NCBI GenBank assembly: GCA_016212665.1
Contig: JACREZ010000045.1
Location: 1 to 64,000, forward strand
Direction: 5' to 3'
Length of the DNA stretch: 64,000 nt
Source: Ignavibacteriota bacterium
Lineage (GTDB): Bacteria; Bacteroidota; Ignavibacteria; UBA10030; SZUA-254
Shown: one piece after another, positions 26,928-36,251 of the stretch
Layout: each line of letters opens with the position of its first letter
Numbering within the stretch: the first letter of the stretch is position 1
Position numbers and translations under genes: made by a program
The notes under the pieces: model-generated
Seen by the model: the letters and a program-made list of their open reading frames with translations, nothing else
Databases searched by the model: none
What the model was told of the DNA's origin: nothing

Positions 26928-27661
26928 GAACAGAAATCGGATTAATCGGATTCGGAAGATTCGGTCAGTATGCATCACGAAAATTACGGAGACATTTTAA
27001 CGTTTGTTACTACGACCCCAAATCAGTGAAAACCATTGACCCGGGAGAACGGGAAGTAACACTCGATGAAGCGGCTTCGAAAGATTATGTCGTGCTTGCA
27101 GTTCCAATCAACCAGATGCCTGCAATACTCAAGGCAATATCGAAAAAAGTGAAACCAGGCGCCATCATCTTCGATGTTTGCTCGGTCAAAGAATTGCCGG
27201 TACAATGGATGAAGGATTCACTCCCCCAATCTGTTTCTATCGTCGGAACACATCCGCTCTTCGGTCCGGATAGCGCAGTAACTTCCTTAGCAGGCAAACT
27301 AATATTTCTCACCCCTGTAAGAATAAAACGGGAATTATTTGAAATCGTTCGGATACAATTAACCTCCAATAGTCTCGTCGTTCACGAAATCTCTCCGACC
27401 GAACATGACTTACTTATGGCAAAAACATTATTCATGACACAATTTGTCGGACGAAGTCTCATCAACCTTGATTTGCCGCAAACAATGTACTCGACAGAAA
27501 ATTACAAAAATCTTCGTCAAATCATCGAGTACGCTGATAACGACACGGAAGAATTATTTAAAGATATGTACGGTTATAACCGTTACGCGCGAAAAATTTG
27601 CCAGCGGTACTCACAGGAACTGCAACAACTCTTCACAAAATTAGAGCACCAGGGGATGTAA
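26924..27661 (+). CDS. tyrA: prephenate dehydrogenase
   Basis: The 245-residue protein has an N-terminal NAD-binding Rossmann fold (GLIGFGRFGQYASRKL) and the prephenate-binding segment VGTHPLFGPDSAV with the catalytic His. It lacks a chorismate mutase or ACT domain, consistent with the mutase being attached to AroC upstream. It overlaps aroC by 4 nt. An arogenate dehydrogenase activity cannot be excluded. Confidence 0.88.
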   Translation: MRTEIGLIGFGRFGQYASRKLRRHFNVCYYDPKSVKTIDPGEREVTLDEAASKDYVVLAVPINQMPAILKAISKKVKPGAIIFDVCSVKELPVQWMKDSLPQSVSIVGTHPLFGPDSAVTSLAGKLIFLTPVRIKRELFEIVRIQLTSNSLVVHEISPTEHDLLMAKTLFMTQFVGRSLINLDLPQTMYSTENYKNLRQIIEYADNDTEELFKDMYGYNRYARKICQRYSQELQQLFTKLEHQGM

Positions 27662-27699
27662 CGAAATGGTTAATCATAACGAAACTTGTAATTTATTTT

Positions 27700-28428
27700 A
27701 TGCAACTTGACATACTTGCAATCGGCGCACACCCAGATGATGTTGAACTTTCATGCGGCGGAACTGTTGCAAAATGTGTGAAACTCGGATACAGTGTCGG
27801 CATTGCAGATTTGACCCGCGGCGAAACCGGAACACGCGGCACTGCACGCATCCGTGCAAAAGAAGCGCTCGATGCGGCGAATATTCTTGGCGTCAACATC
27901 CGGGAGAATTTAGATTTACCCGACGGACGATTTGAAGTTACTGAAAAGAATCGCTTGAAAGTTGTTCAACTGTACCGGAAATATCGTCCGAAAATACTTC
28001 TTATTCCCCATTGGCACGAGCGGCATCCTGACCACGTTCATGCTCATCACCTTTGTCGTGAAGCGTGGTTTTATTCGGGCTTGGCGAAAATCAATACCAC
28101 GCTGAACGGGAAAAAACAACTGCCATGGCGTCCGAATAACTATTTCCATTTCATGCAGAAATATGAATTTGAACCAAGTTTCATTGTTGATATTTCAGAC
28201 GTGTATGAATTACGCGTTGCAGCAATCAAAGCACACAAATCTCAGTTCTACAATCCTGAATCATCCGAGCCGGAAACATTCCTCAGTCAGAAATCATTCC
28301 TCGACTTTATGGAGACACGAATGAAATATTATGGGACAAAAATTGGAGTGAAGTACGGAGAACCGTTCTACTCAGTCGAAGCAATTGGTGTGAAAGATTT
28401 CTCTTCACTCGTTTTGTTTAAGGGATGA
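27700..28428 (+). CDS. bshB1: bacillithiol biosynthesis deacetylase BshB1
   Basis: The ATG at 27700 gives 242 residues of a PIG-L/LmbE-type zinc deacetylase. The metal motif AIGAHPDDVELSCGG and later HWHERHPDHVHAH are present, and DLTRGETGTRGT is characteristic of BshB1. It deacetylates GlcNAc-malate on the way to bacillithiol. The other bsh genes are not in this window. The end is convergent with mutL. Confidence 0.88.
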   Translation: MQLDILAIGAHPDDVELSCGGTVAKCVKLGYSVGIADLTRGETGTRGTARIRAKEALDAANILGVNIRENLDLPDGRFEVTEKNRLKVVQLYRKYRPKILLIPHWHERHPDHVHAHHLCREAWFYSGLAKINTTLNGKKQLPWRPNNYFHFMQKYEFEPSFIVDISDVYELRVAAIKAHKSQFYNPESSEPETFLSQKSFLDFMETRMKYYGTKIGVKYGEPFYSVEAIGVKDFSSLVLFKG

Positions 28429-28435
28429 AATTGCT

Positions 28436-28482
28436 ATATGAGATATGTGATGTGAGATGGTTGTATCACACATATCTCATAT
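28436..28482. repeat. inverted repeat between convergent genes
   Basis: ATATGAGATATGTG (28436-28449) pairs perfectly with CACATATCTCATAT (28469-28482) over 14 bp. No T-run follows on either strand, so it is not a classical terminator, though it lies between the convergent bshB1 and mutL ends. Similar words (CATATCTCAT, CGCATATC) recur at 44885-44925. Confidence 0.5.
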
Positions 28483-28499
28483 CCCAAATCGCATATCGC

Positions 28500-30341
28500 T
28501 CAGAGAATTCTCCTAAATCTCTTATCCAACTCCGGAAGTGAAAGTCGAATAATCGTCGGTCGTCCGTGCGGGCAAACGTACGGAATTTGTGTAAGAAATA
28601 ATTGGTCGAGCAAAGAACGCATTTCGGTTTCACTCAATGGGTCGCCTGCACGAATTGCGGCTTTGCAAGAGAACGATTTAACAAGTCGCTCTCGCTGTTC
28701 TAATTTCATTCCCGCTTGATTATCATCCTTGTACAAGTCAAGAACACTTTGAAGTATCGTCGCTTCGTTTCCTGATTTCACATCCGAAGGAACACCATCA
28801 ATGACAATTGTATTCTTCCCGAAGAATTTCAAACTGAATCCGATTCCCTCTAACACTGGATGAAGTTCTGTAACAAGCGCCGTATCGCTTGCCGAGAGTT
28901 CAACCGTTACGGGAAATAATAACTGTTGAGAAGATGGTTCGTTCACTTCAAACCGTTTTAATATTCGCTCATACATAACTCGCTCGTGCGCCGCGTGCTG
29001 GTCAACCAACATCAACCCTTCTTCAATCGGGATGAGTATATATTTGTTATGAAGTTGCCAGATTCGTACATCACTCAACAATGGTTTACTATTTATGGGT
29101 TGTACGTCACTCCGAACATTTTCTAATTGTTGATTAGTCTCCTGAAATTCCGGGAGAGTGTTGTACTCCCGACCAGTAATCTCTTGGGTATTTCCAAAAG
29201 GCAAACCCGAATCATCCCTTGTCGGCAACGTTCTCAATAAATCTTCCCATCCACTCGCACGTTGTTGACTGGAGGTCGGCGATGACGTAAACCTCACCCC
29301 GATTTCTGATGGTTGCTGTGAAGTTTGCTGGACAGAAATTGAAGGAATCAAATCATGTTCTGATAACGCCCGCCGCACACTGCTCAACACAAAGCGATAC
29401 ATTGTCTGTTCATCATCGAACTTCACTTCCATTTTTGAAGGATGAACGTTCACATCAACTTTCGTCGGGTCAATCTCGATGAACAACACAAAAAAGGGGA
29501 AGCTTCCCTTCTCCAACAAATTCTCGTATGCCTGAAATACTGCATGATTGAGACTTTTATTTTGGATGTATCTTCCGTTCAGGTAAAGATATTGCTCGGT
29601 TTTTCCTTTCCTCGCGAAATCCGGCTTCCCAAGAAAACCTGATACTCTTGCAAACGCGACTTCATCTTCAAAATAGAAAACCGTTTTACTAAGATTCTCA
29701 CCAAAAATATCTTTCAACCGTTCACTGAGTTCACCAGAACGAAAATTGAAAATCGTTTCGTCATCACTAATGAACTCAAACGTAATTTCCGGATGAGCAA
29801 GCGCGGCTCGTTGAATTGCATCAGCAATATGCTTGTATTCTGTCTGGTCGCTCTTCTGAAATTTTCTTCGTGCAGGTGTATTGTAGAAAAGATTTTTCAC
29901 ACGAATTGATGTCCCGACCGGCGCAGAATCTTCACCGATTTCCAAAATCAAACCTCCTTCAATTCGTACTTTTGTTGCAACTTCAGAACTTGTCTGCCGT
30001 GTTTTCATTTCGACCTGAGCAATGGCGGCAATCGTTGCCAACGCTTCGCCCCGAAAGCCAAATGTCTCGATACATTCCAAATCTTCTGCTTTCGAAATCT
30101 TACTCGTTGCATGTCGCCCAAACGCAACAGCCGCATCTTCCGCGCTCATCCCGCAACCGTCATCAATCACCTGAATTAATGACTTCCCGCTTTCTGCAAT
30201 TATTACTTTGATTGAATTCGCCCCCGCATCAAGCGAGTTTTCCAACAACTCTTTCACAGCAGATGCCGGACGTTGAATAACTTCACCGGCGGCAATTTTG
30301 CTTGCAACGACTTCGGGGAGAATATTTATAGTTCTAGACAT
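28500..30341 (-). CDS. mutL: DNA mismatch repair protein MutL
   Basis: MutL (613 residues) has a GHKL ATPase N-terminal domain (VVKELLENSLDAGA-type motif, DDGCGM, GFRGEALATIAAI, GTSIRVKNLFYNTPARRKF) and a C-terminal dimerisation domain. The C-terminal part contains the endonuclease motif DQHAAHERVMYE (DQHA-x2-E-x4-E) together with SCKAAIRAGD and CPHGRPT, so it is the nicking type of MutL, used where no MutH is present. Confidence 0.95.
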   Translation of the reverse strand: MSRTINILPEVVASKIAAGEVIQRPASAVKELLENSLDAGANSIKVIIAESGKSLIQVIDDGCGMSAEDAAVAFGRHATSKISKAEDLECIETFGFRGEALATIAAIAQVEMKTRQTSSEVATKVRIEGGLILEIGEDSAPVGTSIRVKNLFYNTPARRKFQKSDQTEYKHIADAIQRAALAHPEITFEFISDDETIFNFRSGELSERLKDIFGENLSKTVFYFEDEVAFARVSGFLGKPDFARKGKTEQYLYLNGRYIQNKSLNHAVFQAYENLLEKGSFPFFVLFIEIDPTKVDVNVHPSKMEVKFDDEQTMYRFVLSSVRRALSEHDLIPSISVQQTSQQPSEIGVRFTSSPTSSQQRASGWEDLLRTLPTRDDSGLPFGNTQEITGREYNTLPEFQETNQQLENVRSDVQPINSKPLLSDVRIWQLHNKYILIPIEEGLMLVDQHAAHERVMYERILKRFEVNEPSSQQLLFPVTVELSASDTALVTELHPVLEGIGFSLKFFGKNTIVIDGVPSDVKSGNEATILQSVLDLYKDDNQAGMKLEQRERLVKSFSCKAAIRAGDPLSETEMRSLLDQLFLTQIPYVCPHGRPTIIRLSLPELDKRFRRIL

Positions 30342-30412
30342 TTATTGTTTCAGGATTTAAGATTTCGGATTGCGGATTGGCGACGAATTGAATTAATACA
30401 AATGACCAATGA
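30342..30412. repeat. short-period words between mutL and the epimerase gene
   Basis: The spacer contains GATTTCGGATTGCGGATTGG and AATGACCAATGACTATTGACTAATGAC. Similar GGATTTCGGATTT words are at 35416-35450 and 61700-61725. No other element was recognised. Confidence 0.45.
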
Positions 30413-31426
30413 CTATTGACTAATGACTCCAAGCCCGGGCAAATCATTTAGAGTCAATTTACCGTTGATAACCTTAACTCCGCTGAACGGGTCATTCGAG
30501 ATAAGAATATTTCCATCGAGGTCAGCATAATCAACCATCGGAGAAAGTTGCGCGGCGGCGGAGATAGCAACTGAACTTTCAATCATACAACCGAGCATGA
30601 CTTTCAGGTTTGCTGCTTTTGCTGTGTGAATCATTCGCATTGCTTCTCGCAAGCCGGTACATTTCATCAGTTTGATGTTGATGCCATCAAACGCGCCGTA
30701 GAGTTTCGGAATGTCGTGCAAACTCACAACGCTTTCATCAGCGATGAGAGGAATGTGAACTTGTTCTCGTAACCACGCAATGTCATCAAGTTGCGAAGCA
30801 GGCATTGGTTGTTCAATGAACTCAACTCCCTGCTCCTCGAGCCAGAGGATTTTATCTCTCGCCTGAATTCTATCCTTCCATCCTTCATTCGCATCAACAC
30901 GAATCACTTTATCAGTAATTTTCCGAATTGTCTTGATGATTTCTTCATCGTTTGAAACACCAACTTTCACCTTGAGAATCGGATACGGCTCAGCTTCTCT
31001 CACCTTCTTTTCGATGACATCAAGCGAATCAATTCCAATTGTGAAGGAAGTGAGCGGAGTTTTCTCTTTGTTCAATCCCCACAATTTCCAGAGCGGAATG
31101 TTCAGTTTCTTCCCAATCCAATCATGGAGCGCAATATCAATCGCCGCCTTCGCTGATGTATTCCCTTCAGCAAGATTATTAACATAGGTAAGTATCTCAT
31201 CAAGTTGAAACGGTTCATCAAACTGTTGCAAATTGACTCGACCAAGAAATTGCATTACTGTTTCTGCTGTTTCTCCATATCGTTCAGATGGTGCGGCTTC
31301 TCCGTAACCGATAATTCCTTCGTGCTCAAGTTCAACAATTACACATGGTTCAACATCTTTCGAACTGCGCGAGATTGTGAAGGTGTGGAGGAGTTTTAAG
31401 TCAAAACATTTGTAGGATATTTTCAA
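30413..31426 (-). CDS. dipeptide epimerase (enolase superfamily)
   Basis: The 337-residue protein belongs to the muconate-lactonising subgroup of the enolase superfamily. The catalytic Lys pair is in LKVKVG, the metal ligands follow in RVDANEGW, IEQPMP and ADESV, and the second Lys is in NIKLMKCTG. Such proteins often epimerise L-Ala-D/L-Glu from peptidoglycan turnover. The exact dipeptide cannot be read from sequence alone. Confidence 0.85.
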   Translation of the reverse strand: MKISYKCFDLKLLHTFTISRSSKDVEPCVIVELEHEGIIGYGEAAPSERYGETAETVMQFLGRVNLQQFDEPFQLDEILTYVNNLAEGNTSAKAAIDIALHDWIGKKLNIPLWKLWGLNKEKTPLTSFTIGIDSLDVIEKKVREAEPYPILKVKVGVSNDEEIIKTIRKITDKVIRVDANEGWKDRIQARDKILWLEEQGVEFIEQPMPASQLDDIAWLREQVHIPLIADESVVSLHDIPKLYGAFDGINIKLMKCTGLREAMRMIHTAKAANLKVMLGCMIESSVAISAAAQLSPMVDYADLDGNILISNDPFSGVKVINGKLTLNDLPGLGVISQ

Positions 31427-31468
31427 ATTTGATGTCCAGTTGAAACAACAATAGCTCTGTTCAAAACG

Positions 31469-33631
31469 TTACTTCACCAAAACGAGTTTTTCTGTCAATG
31501 TTACTGATCCAGCATGAAGTCTGTAAAAATACACACCACTAGTTAAGTTGGTTGCATTCCAATTAATTGAATAATTCCCTTGCATTTTTTCTTCATTTAC
31601 TAACACTGCAATTTCTCTCCCTACTACATCATAAATTTTCAAAGAAACAAAAGATTTTTGAGGTATTGAATAATTTATCACTGTAATCGGGTTGAATGGA
31701 TTGGGATAATTCTGTTCAAGCGAAAAGTCTTGTGCCATTGAATAATTATCGTCTTGTCCAATAGCATTTACCCCTCCATTTGACGTGTGCAAAATTCCAT
31801 GTCCACCAACTATTGTTACAAAGTTATCATCAACAACCGAAAGTCCATAAAAAGTATTATTCACACCTGCTTCTTGTTTTATCCAAGTCAGACCCGAGTT
31901 TGTTGTTTTTAGAATTGAACCGAGATAACCAACCGCAAAACCCGTGTTGCTACTTCCAAAGGCAACTTTAGTTAGCCACCCAATTGTATCTGAAACAACG
32001 GACAACCATGAATTACCACCATCTGTAGTTCTTTGAATAACACCAGAGGTACCTCCTCCAACAGCAAATCCGATATCTGAATTTACAAAAAATACTGAAC
32101 GTAGTGTTGTAGTAGTATTACTTATTTTTTCAGTCCATGAACTTCCACCATTCGCAGTGTAAAATATTTTACCATTGTTTCCGACAACAATGCCATGATT
32201 CATATTTGTAAAGAAGAAGTCATTATTAGTATTGACATAATCGTTCGACACAATTCGGTTCCATGTCTCACCACCATTCGTTGTTTTTAATATTGTAAAA
32301 CCACCAAATGAAGTAGAATCTCTGTGATTTCCCATTACAAAACATGTGTTTGCATCAATACATCGAATTGATCGTCCAAAATACATGGAATCTTTTATCC
32401 AAGAATTTCCTCCATTGATAGTTCGAAGAATTGAATTATCTGTAATTATAATGCCTGTAAGATGTTCAATGAGAACAACATCATTAAGAAATCCTGTCCC
32501 GCTGATAGGAGTCTTGTTCCAATTGGTACCACCATCGGAAGTCGTTAAAATAAAGTTTCCTGTATTGTCTCCTAGATTTCCAATTGCTATCCCTTCACTT
32601 TTGTCAATAAACGACACACGAGATATTCCACCCGTCAAAACAATATCATCACTAAGTATTTCCCAAGTAACACCACTATTTGTTGTACGCAATAATGCTC
32701 CATTACTGCCTACCGCGAAGCCATTGTTTAGAGCAGTGAAATGAACTGAAGATAAACCGGAAACCTGAATGATCTGGCTTGTCCAATTACTACCGCCATC
32801 TGTCGTTTTATAGATCATTCCCCCCGCGAGACAAATTCCATTGACACAATAGGAGCCCACTCCAAAACCATTGTTGGTATCGGTAAAATGTAATTTTCTA
32901 ATATTCATACCATGTTGTGTAATCCAGGTATCGCCACCGTCGGTTGTTTTATAAATTGAATCACATGATGCGACCCAACCAACCAATGAGTCAACAAAAA
33001 ATATTGTTTTCAGACTACAACGTTGTGATGTAAATTGAATATTCCAATTCAAACCTCCATCCGTACTTTTCCAAATTCTTTGACCATTCGAGTTGGCACT
33101 ATCTCCGATAGCAATAATGTTATCTCGATTCAAAAAAACCACACCCCAGAGATCAGAACTAATGCTATTGCTCACCGGATTCCATGTTAAACCTCCGTTA
33201 TCCGAATGTAAAACTACTCCATCATATCCAACAGCGATAACGACATTTGAATCATAAAAGGAGACAGAATTTATCGTTTTTGTTGTGTGGCTCTCTTGAA
33301 GTGTCCATGTTTCACCAAAATTAGTCGTTAGCAAAATTGTACCCTGTTCTCCAACTGCCAGCCCTTTATCACCACTCAGAAACTGTAAGTCTCTCAAGTC
33401 ACTATCTCTATTGAAAATCGTATGTTTAATATCCCACGAACTTCCACCATCTGTAGATTTCATAATTGTACCAGAACTTCCTACAACAATAACTTCATTT
33501 TGGTTCCGGATAAAACAGTCGTACAACGAATTTCCTTGTGGCAATGGGTTTTGCCACTCCCATCCTGATTGACCAAAGAGCGTTACAGTTATTGATAAAA
33601 ATAGTAAAATAAAGGATAGAATATTTTTCAT
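31469..33631 (-). CDS. secreted YCF48-like beta-propeller protein with type IX sorting domain
   Basis: The 720-residue protein starts with a signal peptide (MKNILSFILLFLSITVTLFGQ) and contains about a dozen repeats of the type 'TTDGGSNW...VGxxGxIxxT', the signature of YCF48/BNR-like propellers. The C-terminal 80 residues hold EQNYPNPFNPITVINYSIP and SGVYFYRL, a type A sorting domain of the type IX secretion system. It is probably exported to the cell surface. The ligand or target is unknown. Confidence 0.9.
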   Translation of the reverse strand: MKNILSFILLFLSITVTLFGQSGWEWQNPLPQGNSLYDCFIRNQNEVIVVGSSGTIMKSTDGGSSWDIKHTIFNRDSDLRDLQFLSGDKGLAVGEQGTILLTTNFGETWTLQESHTTKTINSVSFYDSNVVIAVGYDGVVLHSDNGGLTWNPVSNSISSDLWGVVFLNRDNIIAIGDSANSNGQRIWKSTDGGLNWNIQFTSQRCSLKTIFFVDSLVGWVASCDSIYKTTDGGDTWITQHGMNIRKLHFTDTNNGFGVGSYCVNGICLAGGMIYKTTDGGSNWTSQIIQVSGLSSVHFTALNNGFAVGSNGALLRTTNSGVTWEILSDDIVLTGGISRVSFIDKSEGIAIGNLGDNTGNFILTTSDGGTNWNKTPISGTGFLNDVVLIEHLTGIIITDNSILRTINGGNSWIKDSMYFGRSIRCIDANTCFVMGNHRDSTSFGGFTILKTTNGGETWNRIVSNDYVNTNNDFFFTNMNHGIVVGNNGKIFYTANGGSSWTEKISNTTTTLRSVFFVNSDIGFAVGGGTSGVIQRTTDGGNSWLSVVSDTIGWLTKVAFGSSNTGFAVGYLGSILKTTNSGLTWIKQEAGVNNTFYGLSVVDDNFVTIVGGHGILHTSNGGVNAIGQDDNYSMAQDFSLEQNYPNPFNPITVINYSIPQKSFVSLKIYDVVGREIAVLVNEEKMQGNYSINWNATNLTSGVYFYRLHAGSVTLTEKLVLVK

Positions 33632-33794
33632 AATGAAGTCCTTAAAATAAAATTATTTTTTTGATACAATTCAAACCCATTTTCTTACTTCCCTTGTAAC
33701 ACAGAATTATTTTTTCTAATTGTGGATGCATATTTTTTCTTATAATGATTGAGTTTAATTAAAATAAAAACAAACCCAAAAATCACACGTGCAT

Positions 33795-33923
33795 TTACTT
33801 CCCAAACAACGCCTCCACAAACGCCTTCAGATTAAACGGCTGTAAATCATCAATCCGCTGACCGACACCAATATATTTCACAGGAGAATTCATTTCTTGA
33901 CTGATTCCGAGCATAACACCCTT
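33795..33923 (-). pseudogene. duplicated 3' end of ftsY
   Basis: Read on the minus strand, this 129-nt stretch encodes the last 42 codons of FtsY, from KGVMLG through VKYIGVGQRIDD to EALFGK and the stop. It matches the end of the intact ftsY at 34470-34598 with a few amino-acid changes, one missing codon and many more silent base changes. The first G of the remnant directly follows the toxin stop codon. The fragment has no start and cannot be functional. Confidence 0.9.
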
Positions 33924-34191
33924 ACTTGATTTTATAACGGTCAATAAGTTTATGAGCTCCAATTGTTAATAGTATATACTTATTTCCATCGCGTTGAAAA
34001 ATGCAGCGATAATGAATGTCAACATAGAATTCCCAATCACCGTTGAGTTTATGAATCTTCAAAGATGGATGTCGCGGGTCGAGGGATAAGAATCGAAGTT
34101 GCTTGTCGAACTTTTTCTGAATTTCAAGAGGAAGATTTCGGTATGACTCTTTCAATTCAGAAGTAAGAACAAGTTCTATTGGTTGAGCCAC
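33922..34191 (-). CDS. RelE/ParE-family toxin
   Basis: The 89-residue basic protein fits the RelE/ParE/YafQ-like fold: a helical hairpin with LPLEIQKKFDKQLRFL, then HPSLKIHKLNGDWEFYVDIHYRCIFQ and a final hydrophobic strand YILLTIGAH. It overlaps the upstream antitoxin gene by 16 nt. Its stop codon touches the duplicated ftsY fragment. Confidence 0.8.
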   Translation of the reverse strand: MAQPIELVLTSELKESYRNLPLEIQKKFDKQLRFLSLDPRHPSLKIHKLNGDWEFYVDIHYRCIFQRDGNKYILLTIGAHKLIDRYKIK

Positions 34192-34415
34192 TGAATCGCC
34201 TGTTCGACATTCTTGAATGATTTTGTTTTTTTGTCTTGAATTTGCTTTTTGGCTCGCTTCAGACTTTGTTGAACATCGTCTTGTTCATAAATCTCCATAC
34301 TTATTTTCATTTCAAGAAATTCCAGAAATAGTGTGTATGGAATAATGACATCGGTTTTTTTTCCGTTTGCATCATTCACAAACTTAATTCGTTTTTGCAT
34401 CTCTGCTGTACTCAT
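34176..34415 (-). CDS. antitoxin of the RelE/ParE-type module
   Basis: The 79-residue protein has a beta-rich N-terminal segment (KRIKFVNDANGKKTDVIIPYTLFLEFLEM) as in PHD/RelB-type antitoxins and a charged helical C-terminal half that would wrap the toxin. It precedes and overlaps the toxin gene. It begins 55 nt after the end of ftsY. Confidence 0.75.
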   Translation of the reverse strand: MSTAEMQKRIKFVNDANGKKTDVIIPYTLFLEFLEMKISMEIYEQDDVQQSLKRAKKQIQDKKTKSFKNVEQAIQWLNQ

Positions 34416-34469
34416 AAATTAATTCCTTTGTCGCTTTAGTATAATCACAATAATAACAAGTGCAAAATC

Positions 34470-35414
34470 TTACTTCCCAAACAACGCCTCCACAAACGCT
34501 TTCCGGTTGAACGGTTGTAAATCATCAATCCGCTCACCGACGCCAATATATTTCACGGGAAGATTCATCTCCTGACTGATGCCAAGAACGACTCCTCCCT
34601 TCGCTGTTCCGTCTAACTTTGTTACAACCAAACCCGTTACAGCCGCCGCCGCGCTGAATTGCTTTGCTTGCTGAATTGCGTTTTGTCCCGTCGTTGCATC
34701 CAACACCAAATAGACTTCATGCGGTGCACTCGCATCTAATTTTTGCAATACACGACTTATTTTTTTCAATTCTTCCATGAGATTGATTTTTGTATGAAGC
34801 CGTCCGGCAGTATCAATAATCATTACATCAGCGCTTTGCGATTGTGCCGACTTCAACGCATCGAACGCAACCGATGCCGGGTCAGCGCCATGTTGTTGCT
34901 GAATAATTGCAACTCCTGCTCGATTCGCCCAAATTTCAAGTTGTTCATTCGCCGCCGCACGAAACGTATCTGCCGCCGCAATGACAACATTCTTTCCGGC
35001 ATTTTTATAATTGAATGCGAGTTTCCCGATTGTCGTCGTCTTCCCGACTCCGTTCACGCCGACAATCATAATCACATGCGGTTTGTGATTGGATGGAATA
35101 ACAAACGGTTCTTCATCAGGTGCCGCGCTATTCACAAACAACGATTGAATCTCTTCTCTGATAAGCGAATCAAGTTGACTCGTCTCCTGATAGCCTTCCT
35201 TCTTCACTCGTTCGCGAATGCGTTCAAGAATTTTCATTGATGTTTCAACACCAACATCTCCGGCGATAAGCGCTTCTTCGATACTCTGAAGAACTTCTTC
35301 ATCAATCTTCGTTTTGCTGGTAAGAATTTTCTGAACTTTGCCAATGATGTTGTCCCGTGTTTTGGCAAGTCCTTCTTTTAGTCGTGATAATTTAAATGCG
35401 TCAAAAAAGCCCAT
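34470..35414 (-). CDS. ftsY: signal recognition particle receptor FtsY
   Basis: FtsY (314 residues) is the membrane-associated GTPase that receives SRP-ribosome complexes. The NG domain shows GVNGVGKTTTIGKLA (P-loop), DTFRAAA, DTAGRLHTK and TKLDGTAKGG. It lacks a long acidic N-terminal A domain. Its last 43 codons are duplicated downstream, beyond a toxin-antitoxin module. Confidence 0.96.
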   Translation of the reverse strand: MGFFDAFKLSRLKEGLAKTRDNIIGKVQKILTSKTKIDEEVLQSIEEALIAGDVGVETSMKILERIRERVKKEGYQETSQLDSLIREEIQSLFVNSAAPDEEPFVIPSNHKPHVIMIVGVNGVGKTTTIGKLAFNYKNAGKNVVIAAADTFRAAANEQLEIWANRAGVAIIQQQHGADPASVAFDALKSAQSQSADVMIIDTAGRLHTKINLMEELKKISRVLQKLDASAPHEVYLVLDATTGQNAIQQAKQFSAAAAVTGLVVTKLDGTAKGGVVLGISQEMNLPVKYIGVGERIDDLQPFNRKAFVEALFGK

Positions 35415-35507
35415 AGTCAGATTTCGGATTTCGGATTTGTGATTTCGGATTCAAGTTCCCTCACCTGTTCGCCTTTGGCGGGTGAAAGAGAGGATTTAGA
35501 AGTACGT

Positions 35508-36044
35508 TTACTTGATAAATTCAAGATATCTTTTCGCATAAGATATAAATGAAAATAGAAGCATCAAGGTAGTTCCATATAGTAAAATTGTTTTAATGAT
35601 TGTTAGAAAATCAAGATTCAAGACGGCAAGACTAACTAACATTGCAAGCACGCCTGCCGTCCACTTTCCCAACCAGTTCGATTGGAGTACAATTCCCTTT
35701 TTGTTTTTGATGTACATTCCGCCGGTAAAAATCAACACATCACGAAGCAGAACACAAACAATAAACCACACAGGAAGTATCTGAAGTACAGCAAGCATAA
35801 TTGCTAACACTCCAAGCGAAATTTTATCCGCAAGCGGGTCGAGAATTTTCCCAAGGTCTGTTACTTGATTGAATTTCCGTGCAAAGTAACCATCAAGAAA
35901 ATCTGTTATTGCTCCAACTCCAATCAATGTAAAAACATACCAGCGATTGCCTGATGCATCATTCGTCAACATAATAACAATCGGAATGAGAAGCACAACT
36001 CGCGAAATACTCAGAGCGTTAGAGATTGTCCATGTCTTGTTCAT
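35508..36044 (-). CDS. pgsA: CDP-diacylglycerol-glycerol-3-phosphate 3-phosphatidyltransferase
   Basis: The 178-residue membrane enzyme has the CDP-alcohol phosphotransferase motif DGYFARKFNQVTDLGKILDPLADK (D-G-x2-A-R-x8-G-x3-D-x3-D) and four to five helices. It makes phosphatidylglycerol phosphate. The spacer towards ftsY contains words of the GGATTTCGGATTT family and a CGCCTTTGGCG hairpin. Confidence 0.88.
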   Translation of the reverse strand: MNKTWTISNALSISRVVLLIPIVIMLTNDASGNRWYVFTLIGVGAITDFLDGYFARKFNQVTDLGKILDPLADKISLGVLAIMLAVLQILPVWFIVCVLLRDVLIFTGGMYIKNKKGIVLQSNWLGKWTAGVLAMLVSLAVLNLDFLTIIKTILLYGTTLMLLFSFISYAKRYLEFIK

Positions 36045-36058
36045 CCAAGTTTATCCAG

Positions 36059-36251
36059 TCAATCCCTCCCCTTTCGTTTGTAAGGGAAGGGGTTGGGGAA
36101 TGAGTTAAGAAATTTTGTCATTTCCACAAACATGACAGGCTCGAATGCCTGTCCTACCAACTTTTGAGGCAGCCCGCACGGGGATGAGTTAAGAAAAACA
36201 ATGGATACCAAATTCCTCGTCACCCTGAGTCCCCACTTTGTCGGGAAAGGG
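36059..36251. repeat. intergenic cluster of small palindromic elements
   Basis: The spacer holds several short structures: a hairpin CCCCTT...AAGGGAAGGGG near 36064-36092, a perfect hairpin GACAGGC-TCGAAT-GCCTGTC at 36134-36153 followed by CTACC, and two copies of GGGGATGAGTTAAGAA-type sequence (near 36096 and 36180). On the minus strand the central element reads GGTAGGACAGGCATTCGAG, similar in build to the hairpins at 48218-48296 and 58981-59000. No gene was seen. Confidence 0.6.

Noticed and set aside
28436-28482. bidirectional terminator between bshB1 and mutL
   Set aside because: The stem is AT-rich and no T-run follows on either strand, so it is listed only as an inverted repeat.
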